Assembly: GCA_030740295.1 (NCBI GenBank)
Contig: JASLXP010000928.1
Location: forward strand, 1 to 19,020
Direction of reading: 5' to 3'
Length of the DNA: 19,020 nt
DNA from: Planctomycetota bacterium
GTDB lineage: Bacteria; Planctomycetota; PUPC01; JACPCR01
Shown here: piece after piece, positions 1 to 8,971 of the stretch
How positions within the stretch are numbered: position 1 is the first letter of the stretch
Layout: the number at the start of each line of letters is the position of its first letter
Notes under the pieces: model-generated
Seen by the model: the letters and a program-made list of their open reading frames with translations, nothing else
What the model was told of the DNA's origin: nothing
The model's database searches: none
Program-made: the position numbers and the translations under genes

Positions 1-653
1 GGCCCGTGCGGCGCATTCGTGGGCATGTAGGCGAAGAACGGTTTTTCCTTGTTGGCCTCGATCCATTTCATCGCGCCGTCGAAGAACACATTCGTGCAGA
101 ATTCTTCCGTCTTTTCGAAGACTCGGTTATGCAGCACCCACGGCCCGAAGTAGCTGTTGCCGGGCGCGTCCGCGCAACTGCTGTTGTAGCGCTGACCGAT
201 TCCGCCGGCGCCGTGGATGTAGACCTCGTCGAACCCGCGCTTGTCCGGCTGGTAATCGGGCTGGTCACCCAGATGCCACTTGCCGAATACCCCGGTCGTG
301 TAACCGGCCGTCTTCAAGACCTGAGCGATGGTCGTTGCTTTCAGAGTAAGGCGCTCCCGCTCAAGAATCGTATGGGTGACGCCATTCCTGAAAGGATACC
401 GGCCCGTCATCAAAGCCGAGCGCGTCGGCGAGCATGTGGGGCTTACTTGAAAGTCGGTGAATCGCGTTCCTTCCGCGTGAAGCTGATCGAGGAACGGCGT
501 CTTTACGTCCGGGCTGCCATGGCAGCTCATGTCCCCATAGCCCTGGTCATCGGTGAGCAGAAAGACGATGTTCGGCCGGCTTCCCTTCAGGGATTCAGCA
601 TGAAAGTTTGGAAGGCACAGAAAAAGCAACAATGCGGGAATGATATGTGGCAT
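1..653 (-). CDS. Arylsulfatase, N-terminal part (runs off left edge)
   Basis: Secreted sulfatase that would hydrolyse sulfate esters, probably on a carbohydrate. The translation on the minus strand starts at the ATG whose first base is 653 and stays open for 217 codons to the window edge. Residues 1-19 form a signal peptide (hydrophobic LLLFLCL core, cut near FHA). RPNIVFLLTDDQGYGD at about 26-41 carries the paired metal-binding aspartates. CSPTR at 74-78 is the CxPxR sulfatase signature, whose Cys becomes formylglycine; it needs a maturation enzyme not seen here. GKWHLG further on carries the conserved Lys and His. The upstream gene on the same strand is a TonB-dependent receptor, about 200 bases away. 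I see no clear Shine-Dalgarno motif before this ATG. Substrate unknown. The family call is secure. Confidence 0.93.
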   Translation of the reverse strand, partial: MPHIIPALLLFLCLPNFHAESLKGSRPNIVFLLTDDQGYGDMSCHGSPDVKTPFLDQLHAEGTRFTDFQVSPTCSPTRSALMTGRYPFRNGVTHTILERERLTLKATTIAQVLKTAGYTTGVFGKWHLGDQPDYQPDKRGFDEVYIHGAGGIGQRYNSSCADAPGNSYFGPWVLHNRVFEKTEEFCTNVFFDGAMKWIEANKEKPFFAYMPTNAPHG

Positions 654-691
654 ACGAAAGCTCGCTGATGGCCGAAGTAAGGACAATGCGA

Positions 692-714
692 GAATCGTAG
701 CTGGCTGAAGCCAT
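692..714 (+). repeat. GAATCGTAGCT element plus small hairpin, copy 1
   Basis: The spacer between the sulfatase and the TonB receptor holds GAATCGTAGCT (692-702), partly overlapping a small hairpin with arms TGGC and GCCA (702-713). The same core recurs at 4227 and, with one base fewer, at 8992, each time in a spacer and each time followed by an inverted repeat. It may be a dispersed palindromic repeat or part of a terminator. Only three short copies are visible. Confidence 0.35.
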
Positions 715-853
715 CATGTGAATCAAGCGGGCAACGATGCCTCATTGCTGATGCTGCGTCGGATTCTCGAAGCACAGTGTTCAGCCGAACGGATCGGTAA
801 ATCTTCGTTCCGCCGCGTAGCGAGATTCGGGTGGTGTCCCTCGAACTTCCAGG

Positions 854-2931
854 TCAGAAGCGATAGACGATCTCCAGGATGCCCGCTCTTTCGACAAGCG
901 AGGTCTGCTGGCTGAGGATGGCACTGGTGCCGAACTCCTGGTGCCTGGCTTCAACCAGATTGCGGCCAATGAGCACTATTGAAAGATCTTCGGATGGTCT
1001 CCACCCGAGCCGCAGATCAAATGTCAGATAGCTGCTCGCGTCTGTGGATTCCACACGGTCAGCATAGCGAAAAATGACGTCAAACTCCCAATCCGTAAGA
1101 ATGTCGAACGCTGATCTCACGGTCACCATATGCCGTGGCGCGGAGCCTTCGCTTGGCACAGAGATGAAGGTGGATGTTGCGTTGGTGTTGTCACTTTGGA
1201 GAGCGTACCAGCCGGTCATGCGCCAGGCATCGGATACTTCCCAATGGCCGGCGATTTCGAAGCCGTAGCTTTCGCCTTCCATGTCATTGTTCTCAACGAA
1301 TGGAATCGAAATGAAAGGGACCGGGCTGGTCGGCACCTGAACAAGCGCCGGGTCAAGGTCAAGTCGTAGAGCGAAGAGGTCATCAAACTCGTTAAGAATG
1401 CGGCGAGGTCCAGCGAGGTGTCTTCGCTGGGCTGGATGCGTAGGCCAAGCTCGATGCCGAGTACATCTTCCGCTTTGGGTTTGTTAACGGAAATTTCCCG
1501 TCTGAAAAACGTATTGAGCGCATTGAGGGGCGCCGGCAACCGCGGATCCGGTTCCAGTGGTTTCGAGGGCAAAATCCCGTCAATACCAACATTGATAAAG
1601 GAGGGCGACCGGACCGCTCGTGAGATCGAGGCCCAATAGGTCTGTGTTTCATCGGGCATCCACGCCAGACGGGCCTGGGGCATGAATTCCCAGGAGTCAA
1701 TGATGTCCTGATACTCGACTTTCGTACCAACGGTCAGGTGAAGCGTGTCTTCGACAACCTTGATTTCGTCCTGAACGAAAAAGCTGAATAGCTGATCATG
1801 TCGTTCCGCATCGGTGATCTGGAATGCCGGGGCAGCATTCGATCCTGAAGTGATCGGGTAATATCGATATCCAATTCCAAAGATGACCTCCTGCCTGTCA
1901 CCCAAAGGGGACCGGTGCTGAAACTCGGTATCCACAGTATGTATTCGGAATCTGGTGATGTTCTCTGTCCGAAGATCAAAATAGTCATAAAACAGTTGAA
2001 ACGTCAGGTCATGGTCTTCATCAAAAGAGTAGTCATATCTCCCCATGAGATGTCCAAGGCTGAACTGTATATCATCGTCCGAAGCCCTGAAGAAAGTGGG
2101 TGGGAAGCCGGGATCGATGATGTCAGTCAATGTCCCGGTATCAGAATCAGCGTATTGGCCCTGCAAGGAAAACCTGCTTTCGTCAAAGTCGGTATCCATA
2201 CGGAACCCGCCTTGAGCAAAGTACCAATCGTCGATGCCCTGCGCGTTTTGGCTGAGGGCCATTGAATCGTTTTGAGAGCCGTTTCCGAATAGACGCAGCG
2301 AAGTGTTCTCATTCAGATCGAATGAATAACTGAGTGTGCCTGCCACCTCCTGTTCGGTGCCGATCGCTCCCTTCAGGTATCCCCCGACAGTCTTTGCAGA
2401 ATCACGCGTCAAAATATTGATGACGCCATTCACAGCGTTTGCTCCCCAGACGGTACTGCCGGGACCGCGAATCACTTCGATTCGTTCGATATCCTCGAGT
2501 GGGTAGTTTTCAACTTCCCATGAAACACCGGAGAAGGTGGCCCGATATACCGGACGACCATCGATCAGTACCAGGAGTTTATCGGTAAGGCGGTCGTTGA
2601 ATCCCCTGGAGGCAATGGCTCGTAAACTTGAAGTGACATTGGCTACATGCATCCCTGGCACCAGCCTCAGCAGGTCCGGGATGTTTGTGGCCGCAGACCT
2701 GCGGATTTCTTCGCGGGTCAAAACAAAAACAGCGGCTGGGGCCGTAAACAGCCTCTGTGGTTTCTTGAATATGGAAGTAACCTCAACATTCAATTCGGCC
2801 CTCAACCACTTCAGCTCCTCTTCAAGTGTCTCTCCCGACAGCACTGGCGTTTCCGCCATGGGTGAGTGACTGCTCACAATCAATACCAGAACAAATATCG
2901 GCCCTGTGAAACGACGGACGAGGGGAGTCAT
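854..2931 (-). pseudogene. TonB-dependent receptor with a single frameshift
   Basis: Outer-membrane receptor for TonB-driven uptake of a ligand, of the BtuB/ferric-siderophore type. The start at 2931 is chosen because it begins a signal peptide (MTPLVRRFTGPIFVLVLIVS, cut near PMA) and has GGAG eight bases upstream; an open frame reaches 3051 but adds a non-signal extension. The plug domain covers about residues 45-165, with LLRLVPG, LVLIDGRPVY, IERIEVIRGPGSTVWGANAV and NGVINILT. The rest is beta-barrel strands. The frame breaks near 1392-1398: the N-terminal frame runs on into nonsense while the barrel continues in another frame to EIVYRF and a stop at 854. A terminal Phe is normal for barrel proteins. 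Restoring one base gives about 690 residues, normal for the family. It could be a real lesion or a sequencing error; no other damage is seen. Confidence 0.85.
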
Positions 2932-3427
2932 GGAGGATTCTCCAGTAAAAGGACTTCGCCGTGCCGGCCGGCCTGATCGGTTCAGTCGGCCCCTGAGTTG
3001 AAGACGCAATCGGTCGAAGAGCGCTTCCCAAGCTGCTGAATGCATCCGCACTTCTCTTCCGGTATCGGCCCACCTAAGAAAAGACTTCTGACCGCACGCA
3101 CATGGAATAGCGAGTTAGATGGCGGCCCAAGCGGTCTGATGCTCTACGATTCAGTTAATGGAGGGAGAAACCTAAATACCTGAGGCGGCCTTCGGAAGCA
3201 ACAGAAAATTATATTCTAATCGAGTGTGCGAACTGTCTGCGTCCCCCTTGACATCGCCTGCCATCATTCCCCCGATGCGTTTAAGAATATGCGCACGCCA
3301 ATGGGAAGGAGCTTCGCCGATGCCATAGTGTCATTGATCGGTATCGACCCGAACCAGCATCCAGGTCCAAAGCACGCCCCGAATCATCATCGACCGAAAC
3401 CCGGCAGTCCTCTCAGGGCAAATTCCT
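2932..3427. other. Intergenic region upstream of the TonB receptor and downstream of the ThuA-like gene
   Basis: About 500 bases with no convincing gene. The part at 3100-3230 is AT-richer than its surroundings and holds TATAAT on the minus strand (3208-3213), which could be a -10 box for the receptor gene, but no good -35 box lies at the right distance. Short open frames on both strands (for example 3226-3471 plus) show no recognisable motif and atypical composition. Confidence 0.4.
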
Positions 3428-4075
3428 CTAAGTTTGTCGCAGACACCATCGAATCGCATTGCTCAGCATGATCTGATACTCGGGTTGCAGCAGCCCTTCG
3501 ATGGTGTGGCCCTGGGCGAGCCAACAGACTCGCCCCTTGCCGAATTCATAGGCATAGCCTGCAACCGATGAGCCTTCTTCCGGGTCGTCACTGTGCAGCA
3601 GAATCGTCACCCGATCCTCGTCGCATTCAATGAAGTGCTGCTCATCCTGGGTCGTGTAATCGTTGACACGTTCGGTGACCGGATGCTCCTGATTGGTGAC
3701 ACGGACCTTGAACTCCCTGACGGCCGGATGGCGAAGAAAGTGACCAGCCGTGACTTCGCGGTAGGGGCCGTCTTTAGGATAGAGTGCGAGAGCGTTGTGC
3801 AGGGGCAGAAAAGCGCCTCCATCACCCACGAAATCTGCAATGGCCTGTTCCTGTTGAGGGGTGATCCAATGCTCGGGCTGGTCAAAGCCATTTCCATCCC
3901 GAAAAATTACCAGCAGGTCGGTTTCCCGGAGGCTTGCTGCAGATATTTTCTGCCCATCTTCAGAAAACGCTATCTCCAGTCCTGCAGCATTAAAGGCTGG
4001 GGACAAGCCCTTCTTGATGTAGTCGGCTTCGTGATATCGGTCAGCGATAAGCCCGAGCGATTTCGTTTTGTTCAT
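3428..4075 (-). CDS. ThuA-like domain protein (class I glutamine amidotransferase-like fold)
   Basis: Protein of 215 residues covering one ThuA-like domain (trehalose-utilisation family), whose biochemical role is poorly defined; members occur in sugar-catabolism loci of planctomycete-like bacteria, often near oxidoreductases and isomerases. Visible family features are the N-terminal strand SLGLIADRYHEADYI, the DLLVIF strand near residue 55, the run FVGDGGAFLPLHNAL, the AGHFLRHP segment, and a C-terminal GKGRVCWLAQGH strand, all in the usual order. No signal peptide, so cytoplasmic. The ATG at 4075 is preferred over an upstream TTG at 4099; neither has a clear Shine-Dalgarno motif. It is transcribed away from the isomerase gene at 4322, and the two share about 245 bases of divergent spacer. 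Substrate cannot be inferred. Confidence 0.82.
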   Translation of the reverse strand: MNKTKSLGLIADRYHEADYIKKGLSPAFNAAGLEIAFSEDGQKISAASLRETDLLVIFRDGNGFDQPEHWITPQQEQAIADFVGDGGAFLPLHNALALYPKDGPYREVTAGHFLRHPAVREFKVRVTNQEHPVTERVNDYTTQDEQHFIECDEDRVTILLHSDDPEEGSSVAGYAYEFGKGRVCWLAQGHTIEGLLQPEYQIMLSNAIRWCLRQT

Positions 4076-4321
4076 GGTTTCAGTTTCCAGATAAGACAAG
4101 GAGAATCTTCAAGCCACTCATATCTCATCCTGATATCTTTACTTCTGTTGGATTCTTGCCCAGATGTAGCCACGCGTAAATCCCATAATATCAGCGAAGA
4201 CGAGATTTTCGGCAGGGACAGGCGAAGAATCGTAGCTTGAAGCTCAGGAAGTTCCGCGTCGCGAGATGCCCAAAGAGATCTTCTACATCAAGAAGATGTA
4301 ATCGCAGGAGTGAGGACAGAT
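4076..4321. promoter_or_regulatory. Divergent spacer between ThuA-like and isomerase genes
   Basis: About 245 bases between two divergent genes, so promoters for both are expected here; I cannot place convincing -35/-10 pairs. It contains the GAATCGTAGCT element (4227-4237) followed by AGCT-TGA-AGCT, and a tiny open frame at 4266-4301 encoding MPKEIFYIKKM and ending 20 bases before the isomerase start. That small frame may be a leader peptide, the tail of a lost gene, or chance. Confidence 0.4.
4227..4244 (+). repeat. GAATCGTAGCT element plus small hairpin, copy 2
   Basis: Second copy of the 11-base core seen at 692-702. The tail overlaps a short inverted repeat (AGCT 4234-4237 and AGCT 4241-4244). 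It lies in the divergent spacer, where a terminator is not expected, which argues for a dispersed repeat rather than a simple terminator. Confidence 0.35.
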
Positions 4322-5221
4322 ATGATCAAACTCGGATGCAATGCCATGTTGCCCGTGGCCAGGCCGATGCCTTTCCCAGATTACAAGGATGATCCGCGCA
4401 ACTGGGAAGACGTCGAAAAGGTGACCCGCATGATCTACGATCTGCGGCTCGACATCGTAGACCTGCAGCCCAACCGCGGCTTCCGCTCCACTGAAACAGC
4501 TTACCTGCGCCGAATTAAGCTCCAGTGCCAGCATTACGGTCTACCGATCGGGTTCATCGGTGTTGGCCGCGGCTTCGTCGGTGTGGAAGAAGGTCCGGAT
4601 GGACGTGTCGTGGGCGTGCCCCTGCCGGAAGACGAACTCCAGAAGCGCATCATTGAGGTCAAAGAGGGCATTGACCAAGCCGCGTTCATGGGCGCGCCCA
4701 TGATCCGACACTTTGGCGGAGGTCTACCCGATGAAACACCAGACCGTGATGCCTTGTGGCAGAAGATGATCCACAGCTTCCAAGAGGTGGCCGATTACGC
4801 CATGGGCAAAGGCGTGCTGATCGGCCTGCATAACCATGCGCCGGCGGTGGCGCCCACAGGCGACGACATCCTGCGACTTATTCGTGACGTGAATCGCGAG
4901 AACCTCACCTTCATCCTGGACACGGGCCAGTGGCGGGGTTCGCCGGGATACCGGGCCGGAGAATCGACTCCAGAGGAGGACATCTACGAATTCATGGAGC
5001 AGACAGCGCCTTACGCCACTTACGTGCGTGCTAAAATCTACAAGATCCACAGCGGGCGGGAGGAATACATCGACTACGAACGGATAATGGCAATCCTGAG
5101 GAAAGTGAACTTCAACGGAAATATGTCCATCGTCTTTGAGGACCGGGAAAACAACTGCAGCGATATCGAAGCCATCGAACTCGCGGCCAAATACCTTCGT
5201 GGCCTGCTCGAAGATCATTGA
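4322..5221 (+). CDS. Sugar phosphate isomerase/epimerase, xylose-isomerase-like TIM barrel
   Basis: Cytoplasmic enzyme of the AP-endonuclease-2/xylose-isomerase-like TIM-barrel family, which interconverts sugars or keto-sugars using a divalent metal. The 299-residue length is normal. Visible features are the N-terminal LGCNAML strand, LRLDIVDLQP, the AFMGAPMIRHFGGG strand, GVLIGLHNHAP, LTFILDTGQWRGSPG (conserved Asp) and NMSIVFEDREN (conserved Glu), which match the order of metal-binding strands in the family. The ATG at 4322 is chosen because GAGG lies six bases upstream (4312-4315); a GTG at 4310 lacks a site at a workable distance. Downstream on the same strand come a PhnP-like hydrolase and a DUF4838 protein, suggesting a catabolic cluster. 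Exact substrate unknown. Confidence 0.85.
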   Translation: MIKLGCNAMLPVARPMPFPDYKDDPRNWEDVEKVTRMIYDLRLDIVDLQPNRGFRSTETAYLRRIKLQCQHYGLPIGFIGVGRGFVGVEEGPDGRVVGVPLPEDELQKRIIEVKEGIDQAAFMGAPMIRHFGGGLPDETPDRDALWQKMIHSFQEVADYAMGKGVLIGLHNHAPAVAPTGDDILRLIRDVNRENLTFILDTGQWRGSPGYRAGESTPEEDIYEFMEQTAPYATYVRAKIYKIHSGREEYIDYERIMAILRKVNFNGNMSIVFEDRENNCSDIEAIELAAKYLRGLLEDH

Positions 5222-5256
5222 GGAACTGAAACACGGCGACAGTACTTGGCCGACAT

Positions 5257-5370
5257 CCGAAAATCCTGATTCTCCACACCGGACAGCAGCGTTTTGACAG
5301 CATGGGCTGCGCCGGTAATCCTCATGCAGCAACACACTGGGGTAGGGCCTTCATCTGCATTTGCATTTGA
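5257..5370 (+). pseudogene. N-terminal sulfatase remnant
   Basis: The spacer after the isomerase contains an open stretch reading PKILILHTGQQRFDSMGCAG followed by NPHAATHW, ending at TGA 5368-5370. This matches the first strand of type I sulfatases, which usually reads like PNILLILTDQQRxDxLGCAGNPxxxTPNLD. Here the metal-binding Asp of TDQQ is replaced by Gly, and similarity stops at HW (about 5340), where TPN would follow. There is no catalytic CxPxR. I read this as the stump of a deleted sulfatase gene about 35-100 bases after the isomerase stop. The recognition is from memory of the family pattern over roughly 28 residues, so it is moderately secure. Confidence 0.6.
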
Positions 5371-5420
5371 TGGCAGATGGAGCTCACCCCCAGGCTTCTC
5401 CCCACCGAAATTCTCTTCCT

Positions 5421-6263
5421 ATGCGATTCCATCTCCTTGGCTCTGCGGCCGGCAAGCCAGTTCCTCGCACATTCTGCCGATGCCGCGTCTGCCTTCACGC
5501 CATGGAACAGGGCGGCCCTGACCTTCGAACGCGGACCGGGATGAACCTCTTTGTGGATGGCGACAACTCCCCCGAGCCAAAGTATCGCATCGACCTGCCC
5601 CCTGATACGGGTCACCACATGATGGTTCACCGGTTTAATATGAATCTCCTGGAGCACCTCCTGTTAACGCATTACCACGAAGATCACTTCGATCTCCTCT
5701 ATTTGACCCATCGGGGGAGGGCCATGAGCGACCGGGCGGAGATGCCCTGGCTGAACATTTACGGCAGTGCCGAAACCGGGGGCCGTTTCGATTCCAGGAA
5801 CCTGAACCTGGATGATCTGAGACTGCGTTACCATCAGGTCGAGCCCTTTCAGACGTTTTCGGTCGGCGAGCTGGAGGTATTCTCACTCAAAGGCAATCAC
5901 GCGCCCGGTACGCTGCATTACGTGATCCGGCATGCAGGCAAATCAGTACTGCTGGCCTGGGACACCGGCTTTTACGAGGACGAAACCTGGGAAGCACTGC
6001 AGGACCTGAAACTGGACGCTGTCTTCATGGAATGCACCCAGTTCGGCGGCTCTGACGCGATCCGATACAACAGCCACTGCAACTTCCACACGCTGCGGAT
6101 GATGCGGGAAAGACTCCTGGATATGAATGTCATTCATTGCGATACGCCCTACATTACGGTTCACATGGGAGACAACGGCCTTCTCCTCCACTCAGAACGT
6201 GTGGAGCTCGCCGAGCCGCACAACATCACTGTTGGATATGACGGCTTGGAGTTGGAGGTCTGA
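5421..6263 (+). CDS. PhnP-like metallo-beta-lactamase-fold hydrolase
   Basis: Metal-dependent hydrolase, 280 residues, related to PhnP (phosphoribosyl cyclic phosphate phosphodiesterase). The start MRFHLLGSAAGKPVPR fits the PhnP opening GTGxxxGVP. Cys19, Cys21 and Cys24 (FCRCRVC) correspond to the structural zinc cluster that marks PhnP within the fold. LLLTHYHEDHFDLL at about 81-94 is the HxHxDH metal motif (His84, His86, Asp88, His89). SLKGNH and LLAWDTG supply further likely ligands. The ATG at 5421 is preferred over an earlier in-frame ATG at 5361, because homology begins there; neither has a Shine-Dalgarno motif. No phosphonate (phn) genes are nearby, so it probably acts on another phosphodiester or sugar ester in this catabolic cluster. 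Confidence 0.82.
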   Translation: MRFHLLGSAAGKPVPRTFCRCRVCLHAMEQGGPDLRTRTGMNLFVDGDNSPEPKYRIDLPPDTGHHMMVHRFNMNLLEHLLLTHYHEDHFDLLYLTHRGRAMSDRAEMPWLNIYGSAETGGRFDSRNLNLDDLRLRYHQVEPFQTFSVGELEVFSLKGNHAPGTLHYVIRHAGKSVLLAWDTGFYEDETWEALQDLKLDAVFMECTQFGGSDAIRYNSHCNFHTLRMMRERLLDMNVIHCDTPYITVHMGDNGLLLHSERVELAEPHNITVGYDGLELEV

Positions 6264-6342
6264 TCAGCGTGATGGGCACGATGAGAGGCGTCCCCATTCT
6301 GAGAAATGGAAATGCGATTCCCTGATATTGTTTTCATTATGG

Positions 6343-6373
6343 CAGGCGACATCAGGTCCCGAGATATCGCCTG
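6343..6373. repeat. Inverted repeat upstream of the DUF4838 gene
   Basis: CAGGCGA (6343-6349) and TCGCCTG (6367-6373) can pair around a 17-base loop, ending about 20 bases before the DUF4838 start codons. It could be a regulator-binding site, a weak terminator after the PhnP-like gene, or chance. A longer form of the left arm (CAGGCGACATCA, 6343-6354) is present in reverse orientation at 8969-8980. Confidence 0.3.
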
Positions 6374-6394
6374 GTACAACTCTGAGAGGCAGAA

Positions 6395-8971
6395 ATGATG
6401 TGCTTTGCGGAACGACTTGCTCTTCTGGCTTTCGCTCTACTGTCAGTGTCGGCCAACGCGGAAGAGATCCGCTTTGTGTGGGAGGCGGAAAATTATGGAA
6501 AGCCGGGCTATATCTACAATGACCGGCGAGTGGAGCTGAAAGTCGTGCCGGGCAAAGGGACGTGCGTTCTGGCTTCGAAAGGAAAACCAATCGCGAGGAT
6601 CATTCTGGCCGCCGATCCGACGCGTTCGGCTCAGATAGCTGCCAGAGAACTGCAGCACTACATCGAGAAGATTACCGGAGCGAAGATTCCCATCACGTCC
6701 GATAGCGCACACCCGTTCGGCGGGCACAAGATTCTGGTGGGCGAAAGCAAGCTCACCAGGGCCCTCGGACTGAAGAACGAAGATTTTGAGGAGCAGGAAT
6801 ATCTGATCCGCTGTTACGGCAACATCCTCGTTCTGATGGGCCACGATGAGCAGGAATTCGGGATCATCGATTACGAAGGCACCGGTCTCTGGCCTGAGTT
6901 CAATATTTACCACGAGTGGAAGAAGAAACCGGAGCCATGCAAGAAGATTGGCAGCGTGTATGCCGTGGATGAATATCTCCAACGGTTTTGCGGCGTGCGG
7001 TGGTTCATTCCGGGTGAGCTGGGCGAGGTCTACCCAAAAAAGGAAAAGGAGACGATTGCCGTGGCCAACGCCGACCTCCGTCTGCGGCCGTGGTCAGATT
7101 ACCGCTGGTATGGTCCTCAGAATTTCCGGGACTACTTCAATTTCATCGGCTCCGGGAAGCCGGACATCAGCTATCCCCAGAAGTACGGGCAGCGCGGGTG
7201 GCGAGCGATCAACCTCTTCATGATGCGGATGAAAGTGGTCGGAACCGAAGCCTATTCCGCGAACCATTCGCTCATTGGTGAGTGGTTCAAGGCGCGTTTC
7301 AAAGACCGGCCTGAAGTGTGGAATCAGATCAAGGCCAAAGGGTACGGCGACGAAGTAAAGCAGTTGTGCCTCACCAGCGATAAGTTCCTGGACCTAGTCG
7401 TCCAGGATGCCAAGGACTACGTCGCGGGGAAGAGCAATCACGAGAGAGCGAGAGGCCAGTACTTCATGGTCATGGCGCACGATTACAGCGGCCAATGGTG
7501 CAGGGGCGAAACCTGTCGAGAAACGCTCAAGAAGAACAGTGAGCAAAGTCTTTCGTTCTGGCGAGACGGGGCCAGCGATTACATGTGGGGCCTGGTCGAC
7601 CGGGTCGCGAGAAGGCTGAAGACAGAGCTGCCCGGGATGTGGACGAGTTGCTGCGCCTACGCCGAGTACACGATGCCGCCTTCTTTCGAGTTGAGCGACA
7701 ACGTTGCCTGCACGTTCTGTCGTGTCCTGATCGATAACTTCAAGAATCCCGAATACAAAACGTTCTACAGAAAATGGCTCGGCGAATGGGCGAAGCGAGT
7801 CAAGCGGCTTTACGTCTGGGAGTATTTCGACCACATCCAGATGAACGGCCGGCAGGTATTTTTTCCGGGGATCTTCCTGAATGAGATCGAGGACGACATG
7901 CGGTTCCTTAGGTCCATTGGTGTGAAGGGAGTCTTCAATGAGCTCAACAGCATGCGAAGCTGCATCCCGAACATCGCAGAAGACCATCTGAACCTATACG
8001 TCTTCCTGAAATTATTGAGCCAGGATCGGAACGAGGACATCAAGGCGGCAGATCTGTTCGAGGATTACTGCAGGAACTTCTATGGCTCCGCGGCCGAACC
8101 CATGAAGAAGTTCTTCACCCTCGCTGAAGTGAGATTTGCCAATCCGAAGCACTGGAACCTAACTGCGGATCAGATCATGGCCGACTGGGAGACCGTCTGC
8201 CCACCGGCCATCCTGAAGCAGTTCGAGACACACATCCAGGCGGCGTCCGAATTGGCGGCAGAAGAGCCATACCAGACCAGGGTCCGTCTCATGCGCGAAG
8301 CAGTGTACGGAATGATGGAAAAGAACTGTTTGAAGCACGATGGATTCCTGAAAAACCGGAAGCGTATGGGCCTCACGAAGCTCGGGAAGGATGAGGCGCC
8401 GTTTCAGCAGGGACGGCATCGTGTGGAACAGTTCGTCCGTATCGACGGGGAACCAACGCCGATAAAGACGGAGGCTTGGTTCGACTATGACGACACCAAT
8501 CTTTACGTCCGGGTCAAGTGTCACGAACAACAGCGGGAAACGATCAATCGTAAAGTCAAGCCCAGTGAGATTCCCGGCGAGGTCTCCAATATTTTTGGGG
8601 ATGATTCCGTGGAGATTTTCGTCGACGTGGGCAAGTCACGGTCCGGGCGTTACATCCAGTTGGCAGGGAACATTAATGGGGCGCTCTGGCAGGCGAAATG
8701 GAACAGACCCGAGCCGCCGGATAAGAATTTCAAGAGTGGAGCCAGAGTTACTGTCAGGGAAGCGAAGGACCACTGGATGATCGACTTCAATATCCCGTTC
8801 GGGTCGCTGAAGCCGGGAGCAAAAATCGAAAAGGGCGAAGAGTGGGGACTGAATCTGTGCCGGAATCGGCATCGAAAAGGACAATCCAGTACAAAGGCAT
8901 TCTCCTGCTGGTCACCCACCTACAGCAGCTTCCACGAAACGAAACGATTCGGTATCGTGAAGTTTGAGTGA
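6395..8971 (+). CDS. Secreted DUF4838 protein with C-terminal CBM9-like domain
   Basis: 858-residue exported protein, probably a polysaccharide-active enzyme or binder; DUF4838 has no settled function but is distantly related to alpha-glucuronidase-type glycosidases. Residues 1-22 are a signal peptide (LALLAFALLSVSANA). IARIILAADPTRSAQIAARE near 66-85 starts the GH67N-like N-terminal domain, which ends near RFCGVRWFIPGELGEVYP, typical for the family. The DUF4838 barrel follows from about 230 to 560 (RYWYG, NHSLIGEW, KQLCLTSDKF, YVWEYFDH). Residues about 675-858 form a CBM9-like beta-sandwich (VRIDGEP, TEAWFDYDDTNLYVRVK, DDSVEIFVDV, WMIDFNIPF). Two adjacent ATGs (6395, 6398) are possible, with GAGG at 6386-6389. 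It is the last gene of the plus-strand block and ends at the hairpin cluster before a convergent operon. Confidence 0.85.
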   Translation: MMCFAERLALLAFALLSVSANAEEIRFVWEAENYGKPGYIYNDRRVELKVVPGKGTCVLASKGKPIARIILAADPTRSAQIAARELQHYIEKITGAKIPITSDSAHPFGGHKILVGESKLTRALGLKNEDFEEQEYLIRCYGNILVLMGHDEQEFGIIDYEGTGLWPEFNIYHEWKKKPEPCKKIGSVYAVDEYLQRFCGVRWFIPGELGEVYPKKEKETIAVANADLRLRPWSDYRWYGPQNFRDYFNFIGSGKPDISYPQKYGQRGWRAINLFMMRMKVVGTEAYSANHSLIGEWFKARFKDRPEVWNQIKAKGYGDEVKQLCLTSDKFLDLVVQDAKDYVAGKSNHERARGQYFMVMAHDYSGQWCRGETCRETLKKNSEQSLSFWRDGASDYMWGLVDRVARRLKTELPGMWTSCCAYAEYTMPPSFELSDNVACTFCRVLIDNFKNPEYKTFYRKWLGEWAKRVKRLYVWEYFDHIQMNGRQVFFPGIFLNEIEDDMRFLRSIGVKGVFNELNSMRSCIPNIAEDHLNLYVFLKLLSQDRNEDIKAADLFEDYCRNFYGSAAEPMKKFFTLAEVRFANPKHWNLTADQIMADWETVCPPAILKQFETHIQAASELAAEEPYQTRVRLMREAVYGMMEKNCLKHDGFLKNRKRMGLTKLGKDEAPFQQGRHRVEQFVRIDGEPTPIKTEAWFDYDDTNLYVRVKCHEQQRETINRKVKPSEIPGEVSNIFGDDSVEIFVDVGKSRSGRYIQLAGNINGALWQAKWNRPEPPDKNFKSGARVTVREAKDHWMIDFNIPFGSLKPGAKIEKGEEWGLNLCRNRHRKGQSSTKAFSCWSPTYSSFHETKRFGIVKFE

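Noticed and set aside
6..668. 220-codon plus-strand frame at the left edge
   Set aside because: It lies opposite the sulfatase, which carries CSPTR and GKWHLG motifs; the plus frame has no family features.
3208..3236. Promoter for the TonB receptor with TATAAT at 3208-3213
   Set aside because: No acceptable -35 box at 16-18 bases, so I only mention the -10-like site and do not call a promoter.
3226..3471. 81-codon plus-strand frame in the spacer and into the ThuA-like gene
   Set aside because: No motif or start signal, and it overlaps the end of a recognised gene on the other strand.
3593..4240. 215-codon plus-strand frame opposite the ThuA-like gene
   Set aside because: No recognisable domain; the minus strand encodes a ThuA-like domain of normal length.
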